Position numbers and translations under genes: made by a program
NCBI RefSeq assembly: GCF_041153465.1
Contig: NZ_CP154858.1
Location: forward strand, 496,001 to 560,000
Length of the DNA stretch: 64,000 bases
Source: Thermohahella caldifontis
GTDB taxonomy: Bacteria; Pseudomonadota; Gammaproteobacteria; Pseudomonadales; Oleiphilaceae
Direction: 5' to 3'
The notes under the pieces: model-generated
Databases searched by the model: none
What the model was told of the DNA's origin: nothing
The model's input: the letters and a program-made list of their open reading frames with translations, nothing else
Shown here: positions 39,978 to 50,594 of the stretch, one piece after another
Numbering within the stretch: the first letter of the stretch is position 1
Layout of the letters: every line of letters begins with the position of its first letter

Positions 39978-41789
39978 ATGGGTGTCCTTCAGAACAATTT
40001 TATTACGGGTAGTGTCAAAAAGGCCAGAGCAGTCACGGATCTGGTATCGTCTCAATATCGTGACGCGTTGCAGGAGTGGATCGGACAGAACAAGCATCTG
40101 AATGATGCGCAGGTCACCATTTTCCTTGAAATGCTGGATACGTTCAGGGAGATGGGTGGTCAGCTGGCCAGACATCCCGGAAAAGTGATTCGCAAGGAGG
40201 CAGAGTTTGTCCGCGGCTATGCCGGAATCCTCGGGCATGCGGTCAAGCGCATCTTGGGCAAGCCCACGGAGCCGGTCATCAGGCCGGAGCCCGGCGACCG
40301 GCGGTTTGCCGACCCGGAGTGGGAGGAAAACATCGCCTTTGATTATCTGCGTCAGGCCTATCTTCTCTATGCCCGGACGCTGCTGGAACTGGCGGAGTCC
40401 GTGGAAGACACCCCGGAGCACAGCAGGGAGGAATTTCTGTTCTTCACCCGTCAGCTGGTCAATGCCCTGTCACCGACAAACTTCCCGCTGACCAACCCTG
40501 AAGTGCTGCGCAAGATTGTCGAAACCCGCGGCAGCAACCTGATTGACGGTTTTCGCAACTTCCTGGAGGATTACAAGCGCAACCCCCAGTTGCTCAACAT
40601 TGCCATGACCGACTTTTCGGCATTCGAGGTCGGCAAGAATGTGGCGGCCACGCCGGGAAAAGTGGTGTTCCAGAATGACCTGATGCAGCTCATTCAATAC
40701 ACCCCGACAACGGAAAGTGTCTACAAGACACCGCTTCTGGTCATTCCGCCCTGGATCAACAAGTATTACATCCTGGATCTCAAGCCGAAAAACAGCCTGA
40801 TCAAGTGGCTGGTGGATCAGGGACACACGGTATTCGTGATTTCCTGGGTCAATCCGGGGCCCGAGCTTCGTGACAAGTCCTTCGGGAACTATCTCGGGGA
40901 AGGCAGTCTTGCGGCTCTGGATGCCATTGAGAAGGCCACCGGTGAGGCATCCTCCAATGTCATCGGCTACTGTGTGGGCGGAACGCTGCTTGCGTGCACT
41001 CTGACATGGCTGAAGGCGAAAGGACAGGAAAACCGCATCCGATCCGCCACCTATCTGACCACACTGCTGGACTTCTCCGATCCGGGTGGTATCGGTGTTT
41101 TTCTCAACGAACGTGTCTTGCGGGGTATCGAGAAGCAGATTCAGAAGCAAGGCTATTTTGATGGTCGTGCCATGGCCTTCAGTTTCAATCTGCTGCGGGA
41201 GAACGACCTGCACTGGTCCTTCTACGTCAACAACTACCTCAAAGGGGCCAAGCCCGCACAGTTCGACCTGCTGTACTGGAATTCCGACAGCACCAACCTG
41301 CCGGCAGCCATGCACGCATTCTATCTGCGCAACATGTATCTGGAAAACCGGCTGGTCAAGCCTGGCGGCATCACATTGATGGGGGTGCCCATGGATCTCA
41401 CCACCATCGAAACACCGGTTTACTTTCTGTCCACGCAGCAGGACCACATCGCCAAGTGGAAGGCGACCTACAAGGGTGTGCATCTGCACAAGGGCCCGCG
41501 GGCATTTGTGTTGTCCGGATCCGGTCATATTGCCGGCGTGGTCAATCCGCCCACTCAGGTCAAGTACGGTTACTGGACCAACGATCAGCTGCCCGAGGAC
41601 CCGGATGTCTGGCTGGCTTCGGCGCAGCAGCACGAAGGCTCCTGGTGGCCGCACTGGCAGCGTTGGGCACTTACCTTTGCGGGCGAACGGGTTGCGCCGC
41701 GCATCCCGGGCGACGGCGAGCTGCCGGTGATCGAGGACGCGCCGGGAAGCTATGTCAGGCAGCGTGTCGAAGACGTGATCAGCCGCTGA
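39978..41789 (+). CDS. phaC: Class I polyhydroxyalkanoate synthase
   Basis: 603 aa from the ATG at 39978, with AGGAG six bases ahead; a TTG two codons earlier is possible. It polymerises 3-hydroxyacyl-CoA into PHA at the granule surface. The lipase-like box has the catalytic cysteine C332 in GYCVGGTLLACTL. The acid is D489 in STQQDHIAKW, and the histidine is in LSGSGHIAGVVNPP. PPWINKYYILDLKPKNSLIK is diagnostic. The length fits class I (short-chain monomers). No phaA, phaB or phaR is adjacent. The 3' end overlaps convergent lysR by 11 bases. Confidence 0.95.
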   Translation: MGVLQNNFITGSVKKARAVTDLVSSQYRDALQEWIGQNKHLNDAQVTIFLEMLDTFREMGGQLARHPGKVIRKEAEFVRGYAGILGHAVKRILGKPTEPVIRPEPGDRRFADPEWEENIAFDYLRQAYLLYARTLLELAESVEDTPEHSREEFLFFTRQLVNALSPTNFPLTNPEVLRKIVETRGSNLIDGFRNFLEDYKRNPQLLNIAMTDFSAFEVGKNVAATPGKVVFQNDLMQLIQYTPTTESVYKTPLLVIPPWINKYYILDLKPKNSLIKWLVDQGHTVFVISWVNPGPELRDKSFGNYLGEGSLAALDAIEKATGEASSNVIGYCVGGTLLACTLTWLKAKGQENRIRSATYLTTLLDFSDPGGIGVFLNERVLRGIEKQIQKQGYFDGRAMAFSFNLLRENDLHWSFYVNNYLKGAKPAQFDLLYWNSDSTNLPAAMHAFYLRNMYLENRLVKPGGITLMGVPMDLTTIETPVYFLSTQQDHIAKWKATYKGVHLHKGPRAFVLSGSGHIAGVVNPPTQVKYGYWTNDQLPEDPDVWLASAQQHEGSWWPHWQRWALTFAGERVAPRIPGDGELPVIEDAPGSYVRQRVEDVISR

Positions 41790-42651
41790 CGCCGAGGACA
41801 TCAAGAAAGGCCCCGGCCACCGTGCTCCGTGTGCGCCGGGTGTCCAGCATGATCCCCAGGGGGCGTGTGATGAACAGTTCCGGCAGCGGTAGCCTGCGGA
41901 TGGCGCCGTTGACCATGAATGCCGGCAACACGCTCCAGCCCAGATCCACGGCGACCAGCGCCCGTATGGTTTCAATGAAATTGGCGGGCGTGCCGGGTGT
42001 CAGCGACAGGCCTTCACGGGTGAAGCACTCCGCGACGCGGCGAAACGTGTAGGTATCCTCGGAAGGCAGAATGTTGGGGTGTTCGATCAGGTGCCGGAGC
42101 GTCAACAGTGAATTCTGATGGAGCGGATGGTGCTCGCCGGCGACAAAGACCAGCTTTTCCTCCCAGACCAGATGCCCGGCCAGAGGCGGGTCAAACTGAT
42201 CCGGCAGGGTGCAGAGTGCCAGATCCACTTCGCCGCTGAGCAGCGCATCGGCAGACTGCTCGGATGTCATGAAGTGCAGATCCAGCCGGATATCCGGATA
42301 GCGGCTGCGGATTTCGCGTACCAGACCAGGCAGATAATGAATGCCGATATGGTGGCTGGTGGCCAGTCGCAATATGCCGCCCACATGGGCATCCAGATTG
42401 CGGATGGCTAGGGTGGTATTCTCCACTTCACGGAGAATGTGCTGGCACCGCTCGTGGAGGACCCTGCCTGCTTCAGTCAGCTCGATTTTGCGCGGAAGAC
42501 GAACAATCAGGGGGGTTCCGAGCTGCTCTTCAAGCGACTGGATGCGCTTGGAGACCGCCGGTTGCGTCAGATTCAGTGCGCGTGCCGCGCCGGTGAACGA
42601 ACCATGCTGCACGACTGCCGAGAACAGGGCTAGATCCTGAAGATTAAGCAT
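41779..42651 (-). CDS. LysR-family transcriptional regulator, divergent from leuC
   Basis: 290 aa from the ATG at 42651 (MLNLQDLALFSAVVQHGSFT). N-terminal winged helix-turn-helix (ARALNLTQPAVSKRIQSLEE), then a two-lobed effector domain (DIRLDLHFMTSEQSADALLS and SGEVDLALCTLPDQ). A LysR gene stands at this position ahead of leuCDB in pseudomonads too, so control of leucine genes is a reasonable inference; the effector is unknown. The frame is open well upstream of 42651 through the leu promoter and into leuC, but that part is not a gene. Confidence 0.92.
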   Translation of the reverse strand: MLNLQDLALFSAVVQHGSFTGAARALNLTQPAVSKRIQSLEEQLGTPLIVRLPRKIELTEAGRVLHERCQHILREVENTTLAIRNLDAHVGGILRLATSHHIGIHYLPGLVREIRSRYPDIRLDLHFMTSEQSADALLSGEVDLALCTLPDQFDPPLAGHLVWEEKLVFVAGEHHPLHQNSLLTLRHLIEHPNILPSEDTYTFRRVAECFTREGLSLTPGTPANFIETIRALVAVDLGWSVLPAFMVNGAIRRLPLPELFITRPLGIMLDTRRTRSTVAGAFLDVLGVSG

Positions 42652-42671
42652 TAGGATATGGAATCCAAAAC

Positions 42672-42696
42672 ATAATAAACATGAATTTGCATTATT
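42672..42696. promoter_or_regulatory. AT-rich inverted repeat between lysR and leuC
   Basis: Arms ATAAT and ATTAT flank a 14-base centre in a 115-base divergent region. It is a candidate LysR operator by position; the arms are short. Confidence 0.35.
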
Positions 42697-42766
42697 AACG
42701 TTCCCTGCGTAGCATTCAAGCCGAATACGAAAAAATACTCGTACCCATTCTTGATGAGGAACAGAC

Positions 42767-44197
42767 ATGGCAGGTAAAACCCTGTATGACAAGCTGTGGG
42801 ACGCACACGTCGTCAAACAGCGTGAGGACGGTACGGCGCTGCTGTATATCGACCGGCAGCTGCTGCATGAAGTGACTTCGCCCCAGGCATTTGAAGGACT
42901 CCGTCTTGCCGGACGCAAGCCCTGGCGGGTGGATGCCAACCTGGCGACCCCGGACCACAACGTACCGACCCTGAACCGGGAACAGGGTGTGGAAGGCATC
43001 GAGGACCCGGTTTCCCGAATCCAGGTGGAGACACTGGATGCCAACTGTGACGAGTTCGGAATCACCGAATTCAAGATGAATGACCCACGGCAGGGCATCG
43101 TGCATGTCATCGGGCCGGAGCAGGGTGCCACACTTCCTGGCATGACAATCGTTTGCGGCGACTCCCATACCTCCACTCATGGTGCATTTGCTGCACTGGC
43201 CCACGGCATCGGCACATCGGAGGTGGAGCATGTGCTGGCGACTCAATGCCTGATCCAGCGCAAGATGAAGAACATGCTGGTCCGGGTGAAAGGCCGGCTG
43301 GGCAAGGGTGTCTATGCCAAGGACCTGATTCTCGCCATCATTGGCCGGATAGGTACCGCCGGCGGTACGGGGCATGCCATTGAATTTGCCGGCGAGGCGA
43401 TCGAGGCGCTGAGCATGGAAGGACGCATGACCCTGTGCAACATGGCCATCGAAGCCGGTGCGCGAGCTGGCCTGGTGGCCGTGGATGACAAGACCATCGA
43501 ATACCTCAAGGGCAAGCCCTATGCGCCGAAGGGAAAAATGTGGGAACGTGCCGTTGAGGCGTGGCGCGAGCTGCACAGCGATCCGGACGCCGTTTTCGAC
43601 AAGGTCGTGGAAATCGACGCCAGTACGCTTGAACCACAGGTCACCTGGGGAACGTCTCCGGAAATGGTGGTGCCTGTCTCCGGCAGGGTGCCGGACCCCG
43701 AGGCAGAATCGGATCCGGTCAGGGCGGAAAGCATCCGCCGCGCCCTGAAATACATGGGGCTGACACCCAATCAGCCGGTGACGGATATCCGGCTTGACCG
43801 GGTGTTCATCGGTTCCTGTACCAATTCCCGAATTGAAGACCTGCGCATTGCAGCGCAAGTGGTCAAGGGTCGCAAGGTCGCTGACAACATCAAACAGGCG
43901 CTGGTTGTACCGGGGTCCGGTCTGGTCAAGCAGCAGGCAGAAGCCGAAGGTTTGGACAAGATTTTCATTGAAGCAGGCCTGGAGTGGCGGGAGCCCGGAT
44001 GCTCCATGTGTCTGGCAATGAATGCGGACAAACTGGGGCCGGGCGAACATTGCGCGTCCACGTCAAACCGCAATTTCGAGGGCAGACAGGGGTTCGGCGG
44101 GCGCACACACCTGGTCAGCCCCGCCATGGCTGCGGCCGCTGCCATCGCCGGTCATTTTGTGGATGTGCGTGAAGGTTGGCTGGAGGAGGCCGAATAA
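42767..44197 (+). CDS. leuC: 3-isopropylmalate dehydratase large subunit
   Basis: 476 aa with a GAGGA site. With LeuD it isomerises 2- to 3-isopropylmalate in leucine synthesis. The 4Fe-4S ligands lie in [12 protein letters not shown] (one cysteine) and [11 protein letters not shown] (two). Start [15 protein letters not shown] and the aconitase core [20 protein letters not shown] are typical. The stop shares a base with the leuD start (TAATG). Confidence 0.98.
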   Translation: MAGKTLYDKLWDAHVVKQREDGTALLYIDRQLLHEVTSPQAFEGLRLAGRKPWRVDANLATPDHNVPTLNREQGVEGIEDPVSRIQVETLDANCDEFGITEFKMNDPRQGIVHVIGPEQGATLPGMTIVCGDSHTSTHGAFAALAHGIGTSEVEHVLATQCLIQRKMKNMLVRVKGRLGKGVYAKDLILAIIGRIGTAGGTGHAIEFAGEAIEALSMEGRMTLCNMAIEAGARAGLVAVDDKTIEYLKGKPYAPKGKMWERAVEAWRELHSDPDAVFDKVVEIDASTLEPQVTWGTSPEMVVPVSGRVPDPEAESDPVRAESIRRALKYMGLTPNQPVTDIRLDRVFIGSCTNSRIEDLRIAAQVVKGRKVADNIKQALVVPGSGLVKQQAEAEGLDKIFIEAGLEWREPGCSMCLAMNADKLGPGEHCASTSNRNFEGRQGFGGRTHLVSPAMAAAAAIAGHFVDVREGWLEEAE

Positions 44198-44853
44198 TGG
44201 AAAAATTCACTGTACACCGTGGACTCGTGGCCCCTCTGGACATGGCCAACGTGGATACGGACATGATCATTCCCAAGCAATTCCTGAAGTCCATCAAACG
44301 TACCGGCTTCGGTCCCAACCTCTTTGATGAACTGCGTTATCTGGACGAAGGACAACCGGATCAGGACTGCAGCAACCGGCCGCAGAATCCGGATTTCGTG
44401 CTCAACAAGCCCCGCTACCAGGGGGCAAGCATCCTGCTGGCGCGACAGAATTTCGGTTGTGGTTCCAGTCGCGAACACGCACCCTGGGCGTTGGCGGATT
44501 ACGGTTTTCGGGCCATCATCGCTCCGAGCTTTGCTGATATCTTCTTCAATAACTGCTTCAAGAATGGCTTGCTTCCTGTTGTTTTGAAAGAGGAAGAAGT
44601 GGATGAGCTGTTCCACCGAACGGAAGCGAACGAAGGTTACACACTGACGGTTGACCTGGAACGTCAGGTTGTCGAAACCCCGGAGGGTGACCAGTTCGCC
44701 TTTGATGTGGACGCTTTCCGCAAACACTGTCTGCTGAACGGTCTGGATGATATCGGCGTCACGCTCGAAGATGCGGATGCGATTCGCGCCTATGAGGCCC
44801 GTCGCCGGAAGGAAGCGCCCTGGCTTTTTGGAGTGACTGAGGAGGAAGCATGA
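44197..44853 (+). CDS. leuD: 3-isopropylmalate dehydratase small subunit
   Basis: 218 aa from the ATG at 44197 ([20 protein letters not shown]). The substrate-binding swivelling domain motif is [38 protein letters not shown] is diagnostic. It pairs with LeuC and overlaps leuB by four bases. Confidence 0.98.
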   Translation: MEKFTVHRGLVAPLDMANVDTDMIIPKQFLKSIKRTGFGPNLFDELRYLDEGQPDQDCSNRPQNPDFVLNKPRYQGASILLARQNFGCGSSREHAPWALADYGFRAIIAPSFADIFFNNCFKNGLLPVVLKEEEVDELFHRTEANEGYTLTVDLERQVVETPEGDQFAFDVDAFRKHCLLNGLDDIGVTLEDADAIRAYEARRRKEAPWLFGVTEEEA

Positions 44854-45941
44854 ACAAGAATGTACTGATCCTGGAAGGCGATGGCATCGGCCCGGAAATC
44901 GTGGCGCAGGCCCGGGCTGTGCTGGAAAAGGTCAACGCCGCAAAGGGGCTCGGCCTTGTCTTTCACGAGGCGCTGGTGGGCGGCGCTGCCATTGATGCGA
45001 CGGGTGTACCCTTGCCCGAAGAAACACTGGAGAAGGCACGCAAGGCCCGGGGTATCCTGCTGGGTGCAGTGGGCGGCCCGAAGTGGGATGGTCTGGACAT
45101 GGCCATTCGCCCCGAGAAGGGGCTTCTGGGGTTGCGCTCAGGGCTGGAACTCTTCGCGAATCTGCGTCCGGCCATACTTTACCCTCAGCTTGCTGCAGCT
45201 TCGTCTCTCAAGCCTGAGGTGGTCAGCGGCCTGGATATTCTGATTATTCGCGAGCTGACGGGGGGCATTTATTTCGGTCAGCCGCGCGGGGTGGAAACAC
45301 TGCCCGGCGGTGAACGCAAGGGTTTCAACACCTATGTGTACACGGAAAGCGAAATCCGGCGGATTGGGCGGGTCGCCTTCGAAGCTGCCCGGAAACGCAG
45401 CACGCGTCTCTGTTCCGTGGACAAGGCCAATGTCCTTGAGGTAACGGTTCTGTGGCGAGAGATCATGGACGAGTTGTCCAAGGACTATCCGGATGTGGAG
45501 CTGTCCCATATGTACGTGGATAACGCCGCAATGCAGCTGGTTCGTGCGCCCAAGCAGTTTGACGTGATCGTGACCGGCAACATGTTCGGGGATATTCTTT
45601 CGGATGAGGCTGCCATGCTGACCGGTTCCATCGGCATGCTGCCTTCAGCATCGCTCAACGCAAGTGGCCAGGGCATGTATGAACCCTGCCACGGTTCGGC
45701 GCCGGATATCGCCGGCCAGAACAAGGCCAACCCCCTGGCAACTATTCTTTCCGCAGCGATGATGCTACGCTATTCCTTCGCCCTGAATGACGCTGCAGAC
45801 CTTATCGAGGCTGCCGTGGGTGATGTCCTGGATCAGGGGTTGCGCACTGCAGACATCCGCACCGGCGAGGCCGATCAGGTGGTCTCCACGTCGGAAATGG
45901 GTGAAGCCGTGTTGCGGGCGCTGGACAACAGACTGAACTGA
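44850..45941 (+). CDS. leuB: 3-isopropylmalate dehydrogenase
   Basis: 363 aa. NAD-dependent oxidative decarboxylation of 3-isopropylmalate. [15 protein letters not shown] at the start; [17 protein letters not shown] is the substrate arginine region; [20 protein letters not shown] is the metal/catalytic block, and [15 protein letters not shown] the NAD-specificity block. Overlaps leuD, and asd follows after 16 bases. Confidence 0.98.
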   Translation: MNKNVLILEGDGIGPEIVAQARAVLEKVNAAKGLGLVFHEALVGGAAIDATGVPLPEETLEKARKARGILLGAVGGPKWDGLDMAIRPEKGLLGLRSGLELFANLRPAILYPQLAAASSLKPEVVSGLDILIIRELTGGIYFGQPRGVETLPGGERKGFNTYVYTESEIRRIGRVAFEAARKRSTRLCSVDKANVLEVTVLWREIMDELSKDYPDVELSHMYVDNAAMQLVRAPKQFDVIVTGNMFGDILSDEAAMLTGSIGMLPSASLNASGQGMYEPCHGSAPDIAGQNKANPLATILSAAMMLRYSFALNDAADLIEAAVGDVLDQGLRTADIRTGEADQVVSTSEMGEAVLRALDNRLN

Positions 45942-45957
45942 CAGGAGAACAGCACAG

Positions 45958-47061
45958 ATGAAAAAAGTCGGCCTGGTCGGCTGGCGGGGCATGGTAGGCT
46001 CCGTCCTTATGGGGCGCATGCGTGAAGAGGGTGACTTCTCCCGCTTTGAGGCCCACTTCTTTTCCACCTCCCAGGCGGGAGAGCCTGCACCGCAAGAATC
46101 GGCGGAAGGCGTGCTCAAGGATGCCATGTCCGTTGATGCGTTGGCGGAAATGGACATCATCATCACCTGTCAGGGGGGCGATTACACCAAGGACATTCAT
46201 CCCAGACTGCGTCAGGCTGGCTGGAAAGGTTACTGGGTGGACGCGGCAAGTGCCCTTCGCATGGCCGAAGACAGCATTATTGTGCTGGATCCGGTAAACC
46301 GTCATGTCATTGAGCGGGGGCTGGATCAGGGCATCCGCGATTACATCGGAGGAAACTGTACCGTCAGCCTGATGCTCATGGCGTTGGGCGGATTGTTCCG
46401 CGAGAATCTCATTGAATGGGTATCGCCCATGACTTACCAGGCTGCATCCGGTGGCGGTGCCCGTCACATGCGTGAGCTGGTGAGCCAGATGGGGTTGCTG
46501 CATGCCAGTGTGGCGGAGCTTCTCGAGGATCCGGCATCCGCCATTCTGGAGATTGATCGCCGGATTACTGAAACCATGCGTTCAGAAGATTTTCCGGCGC
46601 CCATGTTTGGCGCACCGCTGGCCGGTTCGTTGATTCCCTGGATTGACTCCCCCATGCCCAAGGGTCAGACCCGTGAGGAGTGGAAGGCTGAAGCCGAGGC
46701 CAACAAGATTCTGGGGCTGCAGGATGCGCCCATTCCCGTAGATGGCCTCTGTGTCCGGATTGGTGCCATGCGGTGTCATAGTCAGGCGCTGACCATCAAG
46801 TTGCGCAGACCGCTTGATCCGGCCGAAGCGGAATCCATTCTGGCGACCGGCAATGATTGGGTCCGGGTAATCCCCAACGAAAAGGAAGCTACCCTGTCAC
46901 AGCTCACGCCGGCTGCGGTCAGTGGAACCCTGCAGGTGCCTGTCGGACGTATCCGCAACCTCTCCATGGGACCGGACTATCTGGGGGCATTCACCGTCGG
47001 TGATCAGCTCCTGTGGGGCGCAGCGGAACCGCTGCGACGCATGCTGGACTTCCTGCTCTGA
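45958..47061 (+). CDS. asd: Aspartate-semialdehyde dehydrogenase
   Basis: 367 aa, gram-negative type. It reduces aspartyl phosphate to the semialdehyde feeding Lys, Met, Thr and diaminopimelate. NADP motif [13 protein letters not shown], active-site cysteine in [14 protein letters not shown], and histidine region [14 protein letters not shown]. It ends the leuCDB-asd run at a strong terminator. The second asd/usg-like gene found here in some pseudomonads is absent. Confidence 0.97.
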   Translation: MKKVGLVGWRGMVGSVLMGRMREEGDFSRFEAHFFSTSQAGEPAPQESAEGVLKDAMSVDALAEMDIIITCQGGDYTKDIHPRLRQAGWKGYWVDAASALRMAEDSIIVLDPVNRHVIERGLDQGIRDYIGGNCTVSLMLMALGGLFRENLIEWVSPMTYQAASGGGARHMRELVSQMGLLHASVAELLEDPASAILEIDRRITETMRSEDFPAPMFGAPLAGSLIPWIDSPMPKGQTREEWKAEAEANKILGLQDAPIPVDGLCVRIGAMRCHSQALTIKLRRPLDPAEAESILATGNDWVRVIPNEKEATLSQLTPAAVSGTLQVPVGRIRNLSMGPDYLGAFTVGDQLLWGAAEPLRRMLDFLL

Positions 47062-47064
47062 TGA

Positions 47065-47094
47065 AAAAATGGCCGGTGAGAACCGGCCATTTTT
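47065..47094 (+). terminator. Intrinsic terminator after asd
   Basis: AAAAATGGCCGGT pairs with ACCGGCCATTTTT around a GAGA loop, ending in a T-tract. The symmetry would allow function on both strands, but only asd needs it. Confidence 0.93.
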
Positions 47095-47186
47095 GTTACA
47101 GCCTGTAACGTCTTCATCCGTCACGGGAAATGGATCACAGGCAGGATTACCGGGCGGATTAATTTCTTGTAAAAACAGATGCTCTC

Positions 47187-47192
47187 TATAAT
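47187..47192 (+). promoter_or_regulatory. Candidate -10 element for fimV
   Basis: Perfect TATAAT about 110 bases before the fimV start. The best -35 match (TTTCTT, 18-base spacer) is poor. The long leader between is unassigned. Confidence 0.4.
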
Positions 47193-47300
47193 ACTTACTC
47201 GCTATAGTCCAGGTGTTTTCTAAGAAACAACACTAAGTCATTCAGCAGTTCCCGCGGGGCATGTGCCCGGGACGGGGTGAAAGGAAAAAAGGAATCGACT

Positions 47301-50300
47301 ATGTTTCGCAAGTTCGCGACCGGAATGATCGCTGCATCCACGCTGGTTTCTGGCATTGCACAGGCGCTCGGTCTGGGGGAGGCCACTGTGCAGTCTGCGC
47401 TCAATCAGCCGCTCAGGGCCGAAATAGAACTGGTCAATGTGCGGGATCTTCAGCCCAGCGAAATCATCGCCAATCTGGCGCCTCGCGAAGAGTTTCTTCG
47501 TGTCGGTGTGGATCGGGTGTTTTTTCTCAGTGATCTGCGATTCAAAGTCGTCTACAAGGACAATGGCAAAGCGGTCATCCAGGTCACCAGTTCCAAGCCG
47601 GTGAGGGAACCCTACCTTGATTTTCTTGTGGAGGTGACCTGGCCGAACGGACGTCTCCTGCGGGAATATGCACTGCTGATTGATCCTCCCACATACAGCC
47701 TCGAAGTTCCCCAGCCGGTTCAGCCTGCAACCACCAGTGCGGCACCAACCACAGCAGACTCTGCGACACAGCCGCCCGCCCGCAGTACAGCGCCGGCGAG
47801 GCAGGCAACCCCCGCCAGTGCGCAAGGGACCAGTTATGGTCCGACGAGGGCTTCCGATACGCTGTGGGATATTGCCATGCGTTTCCGCCCGGATTCCCGT
47901 ATCACGCCGCAGCAAATGATGCTGGCTATCCGCGATCTGAATCCGGATGCGTTTGTGAATGGCAATATCAACCGTCTGAAGGCGGGGCAGGTGCTGCGTA
48001 TTCCGACGGCAGAACAAGCGCTGTCGCGCACTGCACGCGAGGCTATTGCCGAGGTGGCGGCCCAGAACCGTGCACTGAAGGCAGGCAAGCCAACCCGAAG
48101 CGCCGTGGATGCCACCGGCCGCACCGCGCGCCAGGAAGGCACTGTTCGACCGACAGGTGAAGATGTTCTCAAAGTGGTCGTTGCCGAAGCGGCTGAAGGA
48201 CAACAGGGCAGCGAGTCAGGTACCGCCAAATCAGGCAGCTCAAAGGGCAGCGCACTGGCATCAGATGAGGTCGCGAAGCTGGAGAATCAGCTGGCGGTCG
48301 TCATGGAGCGTCTGGATACCTCCAGTCGTGAAAATGCAGAACTCAAGGCGCGCCTGAAGGAGCTGGAGGCACAGGTTGAAACCCTGTCGCGCCTGGCTGC
48401 TATCAAGGACGACCAGCTCGCCGCACTTCAGCGGCAGCAAGATGTTGAAGGTCAGCTCCAGCCTGCTGAGGGAGCCGCTTCGACCCCATCCGGCACTACA
48501 GAGCAGGAGGCTTCGGTACCTCTAACTGAAGCTCCGACTGAGACCACTTCGGCCGCCACAGGCGCAGATAATGCTGCAGATCAGATGCCGGAAGCCACCC
48601 CGGAAGCCCCTGCAGCAGCTGAAGAAACCACGGCAGAGGCCGGAGCTCCTCGGATGCCCGTGGAGGAGCAGCCGGTTCAGCAACCGGTCACTCCCATTAC
48701 TCCGCCTCCTGTCCAGCAGGCGGAGCCCAGTCTCATGGAACGCTTGCTGACTGACCCCATGTATCAGATCGGTGCGGGAACAGGCCTGCTCGTGATTCTT
48801 CTTGCCCTCTGGGGCATCTCGCGCAAGCGTGAGCAGGCAGAGGAAGAATCCGACGTTAATGTTCTGATCACGGGTGAAGATGGCGGGGCCGTGGCCTCGG
48901 ATGCTGATGAAGCCGCCACGGAGCTCGAAATGCCGGAAGGTGGTGCGGGCGAAGGGCAGGATGTGATCGCCGAGGCGGATGTCTATATCGCATACCAGCG
49001 TTTTGACCAGGCTGCCCAGATTCTTGAAAAGGCACTTGAGTCCGAGCCTGACCGAACAGATATCAAGCTCAAACTTCTCGAGGTCTTGGGTGAAGATCGT
49101 CAGGCAGAGCGGTTCAACTCGCTCTACGCTGAGTTGTTGAACAGTGGTAATGATGACGTGATTGCACAGGCCGAAGCTATTCACGAGCGCTTTGGCGATC
49201 TTGGAGAGGAAGAGCCCGGGTTGTCGCTGGATGATCTGGAGAGCCAGCTGTTGTCGGGAGGGGAGTTCGATACCCAGTTCAAGGCCGGACAACAACAGCA
49301 AGGTGTCGTGGATCAGGATAGTGTCGAGGATACGGATGATCTGCTGGCAGATCTCAGCCTGGACGAGACGGAAGAAACGGTTGAAGCGTCCGAGGCAGGC
49401 GACGTCCTGTCTCTGGACGAAGAAGAGGATAATCTGGATATCGAGTTTGATCTCTCGGATATCGACTTGGGTGAAGACAGCGCCGACACCGGGCAGGCTG
49501 TTGCAGAGCAGTCTGAATCCGTTGATTTTGGTGAGGATATTGAATTCGATCTGGATCTTGAGCCTGTCGAAGGTGATGATCGGACAGACATGTCTTCAGC
49601 AGAGGACGATAAGCTGACTGACCAGGTTCCGGCCGGGGATGTGTCGGAGTTCGATCTTGATCTGGATATCGGTGAAGACCTTGACGCCCTGAACGAAGCG
49701 GATACTGCCGAACAACAAGCCGCGGAAAGCGAGGCTGTTGATGCCGGGGAAGCTCCCGATCTGGATGCAGAGCTCAGCGAAGAATTTCTTGAGGCCGTGT
49801 CCGAAGTGGAAGACACGCCTGAAAGTATTGAAGAGGAAGAGGATGAGGCGCTTGATCTCTCCCTGGATGAAGAGATCCCCGAATCGCAAGATGAGTCTTC
49901 GGAGCTGTCCGAGGCAGGCCTGGATACCGATTTGGGTATGCAGGATGTAAGCACCGGACCGACTGAAGAGGAGCTCGCGACTGACGGAGAGTCCGCGGTG
50001 ACAGACTCCGGAAGTGCAGAGAATGAAGCGGATGAGGCGCTTGATGAGTTTGATCTGGATACGGCTGATCTGGATCTCGACAATCTGGAAGGTGAACTGG
50101 AGGCGCTGAGTGGTTCTCTGGATGAGACCGACGCACTTCTGGACGAGCTGGATTCCGGATCGGAAGAAGCGTCGGACATTGTACCCGATGAAGGCGGTGA
50201 CGCTGAAAATCTGACAGAGAGCGTGACAGCAGCCGAAGCGCAGGATGACCTTCAGGAGGTTGCCGAAGAGGCAGCAGAAGAGCCAGTCTCTGCTGAAAGT

Positions 50301-50540
50301 GCCGACCTGGCTGGCGAAACGCAAACACCCGAACCCATGGAAGGAGAAGATGAGGTGCTGGACGAGGAAGACTTTGATTTTCTGGCGGATACCGATGAGG
50401 CAGCGACCAAGCTGGATTTGGCGAGGGCCTACATCGATATGGGAGACAAGGAGGGCGCCCGGGATATTCTTGAAGAAGTTGCGGAGGAAGGTTCCCCGGA
50501 ACAGCGTGAAGAGGCCCGGTCGTTGCTGAAAAATCTGTAA
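47301..50540 (+). CDS. fimV: FimV/HubP-like polar LysM protein
   Basis: 1079 aa from the ATG at 47301. Signal peptide to about residue 25, then the FimV N-terminal domain (GLGEATVQSALNQPLRAEIE). A LysM-like peptidoglycan-binding module follows (SDTLWDIAMRFRPDSRITPQ, then NRLKAGQVLRIP), then a coiled coil, a Pro/Thr/Glu linker, and one membrane helix (IGAGTGLLVILLALWGISRK). A TPR-like segment leads to an acidic region of some 350 residues rich in LDLDDI-like repeats. The conserved C-terminal FimV motif closes it (KLDLARAYIDMGDKEGARDI). FimV organises the cell pole for type IV pili and chemotaxis. Confidence 0.96.
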   Translation: MFRKFATGMIAASTLVSGIAQALGLGEATVQSALNQPLRAEIELVNVRDLQPSEIIANLAPREEFLRVGVDRVFFLSDLRFKVVYKDNGKAVIQVTSSKPVREPYLDFLVEVTWPNGRLLREYALLIDPPTYSLEVPQPVQPATTSAAPTTADSATQPPARSTAPARQATPASAQGTSYGPTRASDTLWDIAMRFRPDSRITPQQMMLAIRDLNPDAFVNGNINRLKAGQVLRIPTAEQALSRTAREAIAEVAAQNRALKAGKPTRSAVDATGRTARQEGTVRPTGEDVLKVVVAEAAEGQQGSESGTAKSGSSKGSALASDEVAKLENQLAVVMERLDTSSRENAELKARLKELEAQVETLSRLAAIKDDQLAALQRQQDVEGQLQPAEGAASTPSGTTEQEASVPLTEAPTETTSAATGADNAADQMPEATPEAPAAAEETTAEAGAPRMPVEEQPVQQPVTPITPPPVQQAEPSLMERLLTDPMYQIGAGTGLLVILLALWGISRKREQAEEESDVNVLITGEDGGAVASDADEAATELEMPEGGAGEGQDVIAEADVYIAYQRFDQAAQILEKALESEPDRTDIKLKLLEVLGEDRQAERFNSLYAELLNSGNDDVIAQAEAIHERFGDLGEEEPGLSLDDLESQLLSGGEFDTQFKAGQQQQGVVDQDSVEDTDDLLADLSLDETEETVEASEAGDVLSLDEEEDNLDIEFDLSDIDLGEDSADTGQAVAEQSESVDFGEDIEFDLDLEPVEGDDRTDMSSAEDDKLTDQVPAGDVSEFDLDLDIGEDLDALNEADTAEQQAAESEAVDAGEAPDLDAELSEEFLEAVSEVEDTPESIEEEEDEALDLSLDEEIPESQDESSELSEAGLDTDLGMQDVSTGPTEEELATDGESAVTDSGSAENEADEALDEFDLDTADLDLDNLEGELEALSGSLDETDALLDELDSGSEEASDIVPDEGGDAENLTESVTAAEAQDDLQEVAEEAAEEPVSAESADLAGETQTPEPMEGEDEVLDEEDFDFLADTDEAATKLDLARAYIDMGDKEGARDILEEVAEEGSPEQREEARSLLKNL

Positions 50541-50569
50541 AGGGTTGCATCAGCAAGTCAAACGTCAAT

Positions 50570-50593
50570 AATGCCCTCTTCGGAGGGCATTTT
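50570..50593 (+). terminator. Terminator after fimV that contains the truA ribosome binding site
   Basis: AATGCCCTC-TTCG-GAGGGCATT followed by only TTT. The 3' arm GGAGGG lies eight bases before the truA ATG at 50595 and is the only Shine-Dalgarno candidate, so folding would hide it. Confidence 0.7.
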
Positions 50594-50594
50594 C

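Noticed and set aside
40470..41975. A 501-codon minus-strand frame opposite phaC
   Set aside because: Shadow of the PHA synthase; the convergent lysR in another frame is the real gene.
42652..43176. N-terminal extension of the LysR frame into leuC
   Set aside because: It would cross the leu promoter and leuC; the normal LysR N-terminus starts at 42651.
49430..50110. Apparent direct repeats in the fimV acidic region as a possible repeat array
   Set aside because: They are irregular, in-frame codon repeats for acidic residues, usual in FimV, with no fixed unit or spacer.
49313..50179. A serine-rich 288-codon minus-strand frame opposite fimV
   Set aside because: It is the complement of the acidic Asp/Glu-rich FimV repeats, which read as Ser/Arg on the other strand.
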